The notes under the pieces: generated by a model
The model's input: only the letters and a program-made list of their open reading frames with translations
Told to the model about the DNA's origin: nothing
The model's database searches: none
Made by a program: the position numbers and the translations under genes
Part shown: positions 1 through 6,533 of the stretch, piece after piece
How the letters are laid out: every line of letters begins with the position of its first letter
Position numbering within the stretch: position 1 is the first letter of the stretch
NCBI GenBank assembly: GCA_002869305.1
Contig: PKTC01000505.1
Location: forward strand, 1-7,417
Source of the DNA: Marinilabiliales bacterium
Lineage (GTDB): Bacteria > Bacteroidota > Bacteroidia > Bacteroidales > UBA12077
Length of the DNA: 7,417 bases
Direction of reading: 5' to 3'

Positions 1-386
1 AAAGGAAATGATATCATATCTGCTAAGTCTTCTCCAACTTCTTTCATGTCTTCATCCCCATCAGCAAAATACCAATAAATTTTCATGCTTAATCCTTCAT
101 CAGAAAAGTTTTTTATTACTAATAATAAATCTGAGATAAACTTTGCTGAAGAGGAATTAAAATAATCCAACTTAAAATTAAATTTAAAACAATTCTCATT
201 AAATTTTTCAACTTCCTCCTTATCTATTACTTTCTCAAAATGCTTTCTAACTTTATATATAATAGGAAAATAAAAATCTCTTACATTTTCAGGACGAGAA
301 TTACCTTGCATTTCAAATAAATGATTAGCAGGGTCAAATAAAACTTTTGGTGATTTTTCAGTTTCAGGAATATTCAATCCTTTCAT
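1..386 (-). CDS. SiaC-family (DUF1987) regulatory phosphoprotein, 3' end cut by window edge
   Basis: I translated this from the ATG at 386 down to base 1: 128 complete codons with no stop, running off the left edge. The N-terminus (MKGLNIPETEKSPKVLFDP), the RPENVRDFY stretch near residues 31-39, LDYFNSSSAKFISD at 73-86 and the acidic DGDEDMKEVGEDL at 109-121 are the hallmarks of the DUF1987/SiaC family. Family members are STAS-like proteins of about 120-135 residues, so only a few C-terminal residues should be missing. In Pseudomonas aeruginosa, SiaC is phosphorylated by SiaB and dephosphorylated by the PP2C phosphatase SiaA, and the unphosphorylated form activates the diguanylate cyclase SiaD. 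The aligned phosphosite here appears to be Ser78 rather than Thr. The start lies 7 bp after the stop of the SiaB-like gene, so the two are probably co-transcribed and translationally coupled. The target protein here is unknown; a phosphatase gene may lie further left. Confidence 0.85.
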   Translation of the reverse strand, partial: MKGLNIPETEKSPKVLFDPANHLFEMQGNSRPENVRDFYFPIIYKVRKHFEKVIDKEEVEKFNENCFKFNFKLDYFNSSSAKFISDLLLVIKNFSDEGLSMKIYWYFADGDEDMKEVGEDLADMISFP

Positions 387-393
387 ATTAAAA

Positions 394-909
394 CTATTTT
401 TTAAGATTTAATTGCATTGCAAAATAAGAAAACTTCTCGTTAATTTTTTCGAAATCGTATCTGATTTTTTCCCTGGTTGTTTTAGCCATAACAATTAGGC
501 CAAGTCCAGCTCCTCCCTTTTCAGAGATTTCTGCATTAGCCAACGATTTTTTATACAAATCATTAACACCCTCCGCCTCAAGATTATTTAATTCTTCTAA
601 TCTAAAAACTACGTCTAATTTGTTATCATTAAGTATTATATTACCTGTATGAATCAAGTAATTCTCTGCAATTTTCTCAATGATAAACCTGGGAGGGAAA
701 TTAATAATCAGTTCATGCTCTTCTTCAAGTAAATCAGAATGTTTCAATATGTTATCCAAACACTCAACCGACAAATTGTATACACGTTTGCGTAGAATTT
801 TATCGGATTCCTTATGAGATAAATAAATTTTTAAATGATGAAGCATGTCATCAATAATATCCAAATCTATAAATCCCTTGTGATTGACAACAACATCGTA
901 ACTTTTCAT
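394..909 (-). CDS. SiaB-family protein kinase (HATPase-like)
   Basis: A 171-residue cytosolic protein with no signal peptide or membrane segment. It has a GHKL-type ATPase layout: an N-box near residues 48-57 (VECLDNILKH, with Glu49, Asn53 and His57) and a glycine-rich loop at 131-138 (KGGAGLGL). This matches SiaB-type kinases, which resemble anti-sigma-factor kinases such as SpoIIAB/RsbW but phosphorylate SiaC. Size and motif order fit the family. The following gene encodes a SiaC-like protein only 7 bp away, which strongly supports the assignment as kinase and substrate of one partner switch. The ATG at 909 is preceded by an A/T-rich leader without a Shine-Dalgarno sequence, normal for Bacteroidota, and a plausible promoter lies about 55-85 bp upstream. 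The stop is TAG. The signal that sets kinase activity cannot be read from the sequence. Confidence 0.83.
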   Translation of the reverse strand: MKSYDVVVNHKGFIDLDIIDDMLHHLKIYLSHKESDKILRKRVYNLSVECLDNILKHSDLLEEEHELIINFPPRFIIEKIAENYLIHTGNIILNDNKLDVVFRLEELNNLEAEGVNDLYKKSLANAEISEKGGAGLGLIVMAKTTREKIRYDFEKINEKFSYFAMQLNLKK

Positions 910-963
910 ATTAATCGTACAGATGATAGAGTATATAAGGCTAATATCTTATTAACTAACGGA

Positions 964-993
964 TAAAGTTAACCTTATTAATTAAAAAACAAA
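964..993 (-). promoter_or_regulatory. Candidate Bacteroidota promoter for the siaB-siaC operon
   Basis: Read on the minus strand, a TTTG (bases 990-993) is followed after 18 bp by TAACTTTA (964-971). The Bacteroidota consensus is TTTG or TTG, a spacer of about 17-23 bp, then TAnnTTTG; only the last base of the -7 element deviates. It would start transcription roughly 45 bases before the siaB ATG. The -7 element overlaps a 6-bp inverted repeat, TTAACT at 952-957 and AGTTAA at 967-972. In AT-rich DNA such matches can arise by chance. Confidence 0.45.
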
Positions 994-1052
994 AAAATAG
1001 TTTAGAAAAACTTATATTTATAACTTTACATATGAACGGTGTTTTCTTGCGC

Positions 1053-1070
1053 TTAACATTAATTTAACAT
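1053..1070 (+). promoter_or_regulatory. PHO-box-like direct repeat upstream of the PiT gene
   Basis: Two identical 7-mers TTAACAT (1053-1059 and 1064-1070) are separated by the 4-mer TAAT, giving an exact 11-bp period. This 7-4-7 layout is the arrangement of PhoB boxes in Proteobacteria, and TTAACA is close to the repeat bound by PhoP of Bacillus. It lies 85 bp before the ATG of a phosphate transporter gene, and a similar array precedes the porin-pst genes. Possible -7 elements follow at 1081-1088 (TAAATTTA) and 1104-1111 (TACATTTG). The regulator is inferred and no PhoB gene is visible in the window. Confidence 0.6.
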
Positions 1071-1103
1071 TGTAATAATTTAAATTTAAAATAAAACAAG
1101 AGT

Positions 1104-1111
1104 TACATTTG
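1104..1111 (+). promoter_or_regulatory. Candidate -7 element of the PiT promoter
   Basis: TACATTTG is a perfect match to the Bacteroidota -7 consensus TAnnTTTG and lies 43 bp before the ATG. No TTTG or TTG sits 17-23 bp upstream, as would be expected for an activator-dependent promoter. The spacing to the PHO-box-like repeat (33 bp) is longer than usual. The weaker match TAAATTTA at 1081-1088 is better placed, starting 10 bp after the repeat, so which of the two is used is open. Confidence 0.35.
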
Positions 1112-1154
1112 AAATGTATATCTACTTTTACCTCAAATTTAAAAAATACTAAAA

Positions 1155-3413
1155 ATGGAAAATTTTTACATTATTCTGGTTGTAATTCTCTTTGCATTAG
1201 CTATTTCCGATTTAATAGTTGGAGTAAGTAACGATGCCGTAAACTTCTTAAACTCTGCCATTGGATCAAAAGTAGCTCCTCGATATATCATAATGATTAT
1301 TGCGAGTGTGGGAATATTGGTTGGTACAACATTTTCGAGTGGAATGATGGAGGTTGCGCGAAAAGGGATATTTCACCCAGACCAATTCTACTTCTCGGAA
1401 ATAATGATCATATTTTTAGCAGTTATGCTCACCGATGTTGTGTTGTTAGATGTATTTAATACCCTGGGATTACCTACATCAACTACGGTTTCAATTGTAT
1501 TTGAATTACTGGGTTCTGCAGTTGCAGTTGCATTAGTAAAAATTCAACATTTAGGACAAACAGCCAGTGACTTAGCAACCTATATTAATTCTGGTAAAGC
1601 TCTTGCCATAATATCAGGAATTCTACTTTCGGTGGTAGTCGCATTTACTGTTGGGGCGATCGTCATGTACCTTACATGATTACTTTTTTCATTTAATCAT
1701 TCCAAAACCTTTAAACGTTTTGGTGCTATTTGGGGCGGTATTGCTATTACAGCAATTACCTACTTTATTTTAATTAAAGGAGCTAAAGGTTCTTCTTTTT
1801 TAACAACTGAAACTACAGATTGGATCAAAAATAATACAACATTAATTATAGTATACAGCTTTATAGGATGGACTATTTTACTTCAGCTTTTGTATTGGTT
1901 GGTAAAATTAGATATTCTTAAAATGATCGTATTGGTAGGAACTTTTGCGCTAGCCATGGCATTTGCTGGTAATGATCTGGTTAACTTTATTGGTGTACCA
2001 TTAGCAGGATTAAAATCATTCCAGGCATTTATTGCTGAACCCAACACAGATCCAGATGGTTTACTTATGGTTGCTTTAACAGGAAAATCGAAGGCAAATA
2101 CAGTTATACTATTAATTGCTGGTATGGTCATGGTTATCACCTTGTGGTTATCTCGTAAAGCCAGAAAAGTAACTGAAACAGAAGTTAACTTAAGCAGACA
2201 AGGAGCTGCAAGCGAACGATTTGGTTCAAGTATGCTTTCCAGAACTATTGTAAGAGCTGCGATGGACATGAGCAATGCCGTTGGAAAAATAACTCCTAAA
2301 GCCTTTAAAAAAGGTGTTGAGAAACGATTTGACGATACTGAATATCAGAAAAAAATAAAAAATTTGAAAGATGCTCCTTCTTTCGATATGGTGCGTGCAT
2401 CAGTGAACTTAACCGTAGCAAGTATTTTAATATCGTTCGCCACATCTTTAAAACTTCCCTTATCAACAACTTATGTTACCTTCATGGTTGCAATGGGTAG
2501 TTCTTTGGCAGATAAAGCCTGGGGAAGAGAAAGTGCAGTTTATAGGATTACAGGTGTAATTACAGTAATTGGTGGCTGGTTCATGACTGCTTTTACAGCT
2601 TTCTCCGTGGCATTTATTATAGCATTAATTATTAGTTGGGGTGGAGCAATTGCTATTCTAGTATTTGTTCTTGTTGCTCTTTACACTATTTACAGAACAC
2701 ATGCTTCTTTCAACAAAAAAGAAGCTGATAAAAAGAAAATTAAAAGATTAGCTGATGAAGATCTTCATACTGATAATATAATGACTAAATGTTCTCTTGA
2801 GGTAAGAAATATGCTAAAGTCTGTTATTAATGTATTTACAGAAACTGTTCAGGGTTTAACAAATGAAGATCGAAAATCTCTAAAATCTGTTTGTAAAGAA
2901 GTTGATATACTAAATGCTGATGCCAAATACTTAAAAGCTAATGTACATAATACTCTTCTGAAATTACAAGAAGAAGAAGAAGGTGAAACAGGTCACTATT
3001 ATGTTCAGGTTATTGACTATTTAAGAGAGATGGCACATGCCTTAACCTTTATTTCTAATCCTAGTTTTGAACATATTGAGAATAATCACAAGCCGCTACT
3101 AAAAATTCAAATTGAAGAATTACACGAATTAAAGAATAGTGTTACTGATTTATTTGACGCGATGATAGCAACAATAGAAAAGAGTGCATTTAACAATATT
3201 CCTGATTTAATTGAGAAGCAACAAGCGATACTGGATATTCTTAAATCTTGTCGCAAGAAACAAATTAAGAGAATCAAAAACAATGAAGCGGGTACTCGAA
3301 ATAGTACTTTATATTTGGGAATCTTAAACGAAATAAAGAACTTCCTATTGCAATCAATAAATTTGGTAAAAGCTCAACGAGACTTTGTTGAGTATCAGTT
3401 AAAAAACAAATAA
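1155..3413 (+). pseudogene. PiT-family inorganic phosphate transporter with C-terminal PhoU-like (DUF47) domain, interrupted by in-frame TGA
   Basis: One open frame of 752 codons is broken only by TGA at codon 175 (1677-1679). I translated bases 1680-1889 and found 70 sense codons in the same frame, so the two halves join without a shift. PiT (SLC20-type) proteins import phosphate with Na+ or H+ across the inner membrane. Both internally repeated signature motifs are present: GVSNDAVNFLNSAIGS (residues 23-38) and AGNDLVNFIGVPLAG (271-285). The paired LPTSTT (106-111) and LPLSTT (434-439) motifs are also there. Residues about 530-752 are a soluble, helical, charged region like the PhoU/DUF47 proteins that partner PiT, fused here as is common in Bacteroidota. 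The full length fits that fused family. The stop falls in the loop after a membrane helix, where CGA or AGA (Arg) would be one base away. As read, translation gives a 174-residue fragment holding only one signature repeat. Sequencing error, a recent nonsense mutation and readthrough all remain possible. Confidence 0.85.
1677..1679 (+). other. In-frame premature TGA stop in the PiT gene
   Basis: The codon before it ends the stretch VGAIVMYLT, and the codons after it continue LLFSFNHSKTFKRFG in the same frame, both typical of the fused PiT family. No other in-frame stop occurs before the natural TAA at 3411-3413. All other complete genes in the window end in TAA or TAG. The next in-frame start codons are TTG at 1890 and ATG at 1923, both inside the membrane domain, so reinitiation would give a protein without the first signature repeat. 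Confidence 0.9.
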
Positions 3414-3435
3414 ACCCTTATCTCAATAGATAATT

Positions 3436-3466
3436 AGAGCTGTCTTAATATAAAGGCAGCTTTTTT
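3436..3466 (+). terminator. Rho-independent terminator after the PiT gene
   Basis: A 7-bp stem, AGCTGTC (3438-3444) with GGCAGCT (3455-3461), encloses a 10-base AT-rich loop, contains one T-G wobble and runs straight into six T's (3461-3466). It begins about 23 bases after the TAA. It separates the PiT transcription unit from the porin-pst unit, which therefore needs its own promoter. Confidence 0.85.
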
Positions 3467-3497
3467 GCATTTTATTTCCTAACTTAACGATATTTTT

Positions 3498-3553
3498 ATA
3501 ACAGAATTATAATATCTATTTAACAATTAAATAACATTAGATATTCATCTTTG
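3498..3553 (+). promoter_or_regulatory. Phased PHO-box-like repeat array and -7 element of the porin-pst operon
   Basis: Four 7-mers occur at an exact 11-bp period: ATAACAG (3498-3504), ATAATAT (3509-3515), TTAACAA (3520-3526) and ATAACAT (3531-3537). A weak fifth, TATTCAT, sits at 3542-3548. This is the layout of two tandem PHO boxes. Eight bases after the fourth unit lies CATCTTTG (3546-3553), one base off the Bacteroidota -7 consensus, and the third and fourth repeats occupy the position where a -33 element would be. That is the usual geometry for activation by a PhoB-type regulator. The last two full units are the strongest; the first two are more degenerate. Binding by PhoB is inferred from layout and gene content. 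Confidence 0.6.
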
Positions 3554-3584
3554 CACCAGTAATTATTAACACAATTTTATTAAA

Positions 3585-4583
3585 ATGAAAAAACTAAAAA
3601 TTACTTTATTTTTATCGTTATTGGTAATAACTGGAATTAATGCGCAGGATACTGCAGAAACAGAAAAATTTGTTCCGTCTGGAGAACCGTCAGTAAAAAT
3701 ATTTACAAATGTACATTCTACTTTTGTTGATGGTGATAATACTTCAGCATTTGAAGTGCAAAGAGCTTATTTTGGTTATAGCTATTCGTTTAGTGAAAAT
3801 TTCTCAACAAAATTAACCTTAGATGTAGGAGATCCCAATGATGGTGGTAAACTGCAAATGACAGCATATTTAAAGAATGCTGCGCTGGAGTATCACAAAG
3901 GGAATCTAAAGGTAAATTTTGGTTTAATAGGGCTATACGGATTTAAAACTCAAGAAAAACAATGGGGCTATCGTTACATTTATAAATCTTTCCAGGACCA
4001 ACATAAATTTGGATCGAGCGCTGATTTAGGTGCAAGTATGGTTTATAAATTTTCAGATTTAATTAGCGCAGATGCAATGATATTAAATGGTGAAGGTTAC
4101 AAAAATCTTCAATCAGACGATACCTACAAAGGAGCTGTTGGAGTAACGATTACACCAATGAAAAGCTTGCAATTAAGAGCATATTATGACTATATGAGTA
4201 CGGATGTTGCTCAGCAAACAATTGCATTATTTGGAGGATATAAAGCTGACAATATTAAGATTGGAGCAGAATATAACATGCAAAAAAATCATGCTTTGGT
4301 TGAAGATCAAGACTTTATGGGAATTTCATTATACACAGCAGTTGAAGTTGGAAAGAAATTAAACTTCTTTGGGCGATTTGATAATTTAACATCAACAAAC
4401 GCGGAGGATGTAAATGGTGAATCATGGAATATTGCTAAAGATGGTCAAGCCTATATTTTTGGTTTAGAATACACACCTGTAAAAGGAATAAAAATATCTC
4501 CAAACTTCCAGGGATGGAATCCAAGCGAAGATGGAGCTGATTTTGAATCAAGTGCATACTTAAATATTGAAATTAGTTTTTAA
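3585..4583 (+). CDS. Outer-membrane beta-barrel porin, phosphate-selective porin (OprO/OprP)-like
   Basis: A 332-residue protein with a signal peptide (basic MKKLK, hydrophobic core, likely cleavage after INA at residue 20). Beyond it come many alternating amphipathic strands rich in Tyr, Phe and Gly, and a C-terminal strand ending in Phe (AYLNIEISF), the usual signal for BAM assembly. The early segment FEVQRAYFGYSYSFSENFSTK, in which a predicted strand follows the mature N-terminus, and the LKNAALEYHKG segment resemble the phosphate-selective porin O/P family, but the protein is shorter than Pseudomonas OprP (about 440 residues). Its place 21 bp before pstS and after a PHO-box-like promoter supports a role in letting phosphate cross the outer membrane. 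Selectivity for phosphate cannot be proved from sequence; a general porin recruited to the operon is the alternative. Confidence 0.75.
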   Translation: MKKLKITLFLSLLVITGINAQDTAETEKFVPSGEPSVKIFTNVHSTFVDGDNTSAFEVQRAYFGYSYSFSENFSTKLTLDVGDPNDGGKLQMTAYLKNAALEYHKGNLKVNFGLIGLYGFKTQEKQWGYRYIYKSFQDQHKFGSSADLGASMVYKFSDLISADAMILNGEGYKNLQSDDTYKGAVGVTITPMKSLQLRAYYDYMSTDVAQQTIALFGGYKADNIKIGAEYNMQKNHALVEDQDFMGISLYTAVEVGKKLNFFGRFDNLTSTNAEDVNGESWNIAKDGQAYIFGLEYTPVKGIKISPNFQGWNPSEDGADFESSAYLNIEISF

Positions 4584-4604
4584 ACACAATAAAATAAAAA
4601 AACA

Positions 4605-5666
4605 ATGAAAAAATTAATCATCTTATTATTAGCAGTTGTCTTATTAGCATCATGCGGTAATAATCAATCCAAAGAAGATTCGAGTTCTAAAAAAGTAACT
4701 TTAACAGCTGCTGGAGCAACATTCCCGATGCCGTTTTATAACCTGGCATTTAAAAAGTATACCAAAGAAACTGGTTTACTCTTAACTTACGGTGGAATCG
4801 GTTCAGGTGGAGGAATCAGAAGTTTAAAGGATCAGGTTGTTGATTTTGGAGCAACAGATGCTTTCTTATCCGATGAGGATTTAAAAGAAATGACGTTTAA
4901 TGCCATTCATATTCCAACATGTATTGGTGCTGTTGTAATAGCTTATAATTTGCCAGGTATAGACGAAATTAAACTTTCTGATCAACTTTTGGAAGATATC
5001 TTTATGGGTAAAGTAACCAACTGGAACGATTCCAAAATAAAAAAGGCTAATCCGGATGTAGAATTACCTGATACGAAAATAACCGTTGTTCACAGATCAG
5101 ATGGAAGTGGTACTACCTTTATTTTCAGCGACTACATGAGTAAAATCAGTACAGAGTGGAATGAACAGGTTGGTAGAGGTAAGTCATTACAATGGCCAAC
5201 TGGTTTAGGAGCAAAAGGTAACCCAGGGGTTGCTGGCACTATTTCACAAACTGAAGGTGCAGTAGGTTATATTGGTTCGGAATATGCATTTGCTCAAAAA
5301 ATTTCTTATGCTTTAGTTCAAAACCAAGCTGGAAATTATATTAAACCAACCATTGAATCTATCAGTGCATCGGCACAGGGAGCAATTCCAGCTGACACAA
5401 GAGTTATGCTTACGAACTCTTCTGATCCTAATGCGTATCCCATAAGCGGATTTACCTGGGTTATTTTATATGGTGAGCAAGCATATAATGGACGTACAAA
5501 AGCTCAAGCAACAGAAACTGCTAAATTTCTTCAATGGTTAATTAGCCCGGAAGCCCAATCTGTAGCTCAAAGTGTAAATTATGCACCTCTACCTGCAAAG
5601 GCGGTTGAATTATCTACAGAAATATTAAAATCAATTACTTATGAAGGGCAGCCTTTACTTAATTAA
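4605..5666 (+). CDS. pstS: Phosphate ABC transporter substrate-binding lipoprotein PstS
   Basis: A 353-residue protein with a lipoprotein signal: hydrophobic residues 4-15 and a lipobox LASC with acylated Cys17, so it is probably anchored to the membrane facing the periplasm. It binds phosphate and delivers it to PstCA. Family motifs are clear: AAGATFPMPFY (35-45), YGGIGSGGGIRSLK (62-75), VDFGATDAFLSDEDL (79-93, with Asp85) and HRSDGSGTT (163-171), whose Arg, Ser, Gly and Thr residues correspond to the phosphate-binding loop of E. coli PstS. GAKGNPGVAGTISQTEGAVGYI (202-223) is also typical. Length is close to the usual 320-350. It lies 21 bp after the porin and 15 bp before pstC, with no terminator between, so it is part of one operon. 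The A-rich leader has no Shine-Dalgarno. Confidence 0.96.
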   Translation: MKKLIILLLAVVLLASCGNNQSKEDSSSKKVTLTAAGATFPMPFYNLAFKKYTKETGLLLTYGGIGSGGGIRSLKDQVVDFGATDAFLSDEDLKEMTFNAIHIPTCIGAVVIAYNLPGIDEIKLSDQLLEDIFMGKVTNWNDSKIKKANPDVELPDTKITVVHRSDGSGTTFIFSDYMSKISTEWNEQVGRGKSLQWPTGLGAKGNPGVAGTISQTEGAVGYIGSEYAFAQKISYALVQNQAGNYIKPTIESISASAQGAIPADTRVMLTNSSDPNAYPISGFTWVILYGEQAYNGRTKAQATETAKFLQWLISPEAQSVAQSVNYAPLPAKAVELSTEILKSITYEGQPLLN

Positions 5667-5681
5667 GAAAGATGTGACTAA

Positions 5682-6533
5682 ATGAATAGTGAAAAAATTA
5701 CAAAGTTCATTTTATTTGCTGTATCACTTATAATACTTATGATTTCTGCAGGCATAGTTCTATCTCTTATTGATGGAGCTATGCCAACTTTTAAAGAGTA
5801 TGGCTTAAGTTTTATTTTTTCACCAGATTGGAACCCAACTGAAGGTCGCGAATCATACGGAGCATTACCATTTATTGCCGGAACATTAATCACATCTTTA
5901 CTGGCCCTATTAATTTGCTTACCCTTATCTTTCTCAACTTCCTTATTTATAGCTGAATATTATCATAAAACCAAAGTAGCTTCCATTTTAGGTTCTATGG
6001 TTGATTTATTAGCAGGAATACCTTCTATAGTCTACGGATTATGGGGATTTTATACCTTGAGACCATTGATTATTAGTTTAGGACTAAGCGATCAGGGATT
6101 TGGAGTATTTACTTCATCACTCATCTTAGCCATTATGATTATTCCTTATGCAACATCATTAAGTAATGAAATAATCACAATGGTTCCAACGGAACTTAAA
6201 GAAGCCGCTTATTCTCTTGGTGCAACCAGATTAGAAGTTATTTCTAATGTAATTATTCCGAATGCCCGATCTGGAATTGTAGCCAGTTATATTTTAGCTT
6301 TGGGAAGAGCCTTGGGTGAGACAATGGCAGTTACCATGTTAATAGGAAATGCGAACATCATTCCTAAAGGATTATTCTCCACAGGAAATACTATGGCCAG
6401 TTTAATAGCTAATCAATTTGGCGAAGCCCAAGGATTAAAATTAAGCTCACTTATTGCTATAGGATTATTGTTATTTGTTATTACAGCGATTGTAAATGCT
6501 ATGGGTAAGTTTATCATAAAAAAGCTTTCTTAA
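5682..6533 (+). CDS. pstC: Phosphate ABC transporter permease PstC
   Basis: A 283-residue inner-membrane permease with about six hydrophobic helices (near residues 8-30, 64-90, 105-130, 144-163, 200-222 and 255-277). The cytoplasmic EAA loop, ELKEAAYSLGATRLEVISNV at 171-190, docks on the ATPase PstB. The periplasmic segment FSPDWNPTEGRESYGALPFIAGT (46-68) and the ALGRALGETMAVTMLIGN stretch (206-223) distinguish PstC from other permeases of its superfamily. Together with PstA it forms the channel through which phosphate released by PstS passes. The start is 15 bp after pstS and the stop overlaps the pstA start by one base, so translation is probably coupled. It is slightly shorter than E. coli PstC (319), mainly at the N-terminus. 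Confidence 0.95.
   Translation: MNSEKITKFILFAVSLIILMISAGIVLSLIDGAMPTFKEYGLSFIFSPDWNPTEGRESYGALPFIAGTLITSLLALLICLPLSFSTSLFIAEYYHKTKVASILGSMVDLLAGIPSIVYGLWGFYTLRPLIISLGLSDQGFGVFTSSLILAIMIIPYATSLSNEIITMVPTELKEAAYSLGATRLEVISNVIIPNARSGIVASYILALGRALGETMAVTMLIGNANIIPKGLFSTGNTMASLIANQFGEAQGLKLSSLIAIGLLLFVITAIVNAMGKFIIKKLS

Larger units (their letters stand above)
910..1154. promoter_or_regulatory. Divergent intergenic region between siaB and the PiT gene
   Basis: These 245 bases separate two head-to-head transcription units and hold no open frame I would support. They contain the siaB promoter candidate, a TTAACT/AGTTAA inverted repeat and the TTAACAT direct repeat with its -7 candidates, each listed separately where supported. 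The rest is simple AT-rich sequence with A- and T-runs. I see no riboswitch-like structure or RNA gene. Confidence 0.7.

Noticed and set aside
1677..1679. TGA read as tryptophan (alternative genetic code)
   Set aside because: Trp is encoded by TGG in all genes of the window, and this is the only in-frame TGA in about 2,300 codons. Family context also suggests Arg at this position rather than Trp.
1676..1697. ATG overlapping the TGA (ATGA) as a coupled restart
   Set aside because: That ATG is in another frame and meets a stop after six codons.
1660..1700. Programmed or accidental frameshift near the end of the first PiT segment
   Set aside because: Segments on both sides are in the same frame, and bases 1680-1889 translate to good PiT sequence without any shift.
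1883..2275. Minus-strand open frame of 130 codons inside the PiT gene
   Set aside because: It lies opposite strongly conserved PiT coding sequence, has no recognisable motif, and its translation looks like the reverse of membrane-helix codons.
1890..3413. A separate gene starting at TTG 1890
   Set aside because: The same frame is open back to 1680 with family-typical residues, and the TTG lies within a predicted membrane segment, so this is the distal part of the interrupted PiT gene.
4584..4604. Possible terminator or attenuator between the porin and pstS
   Set aside because: The 21 bases are A-rich with no inverted repeat.
5678..5893. Minus-strand open frame of 71 codons over the start of pstC
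   Set aside because: It is antisense to clear PstC sequence and has no family features.
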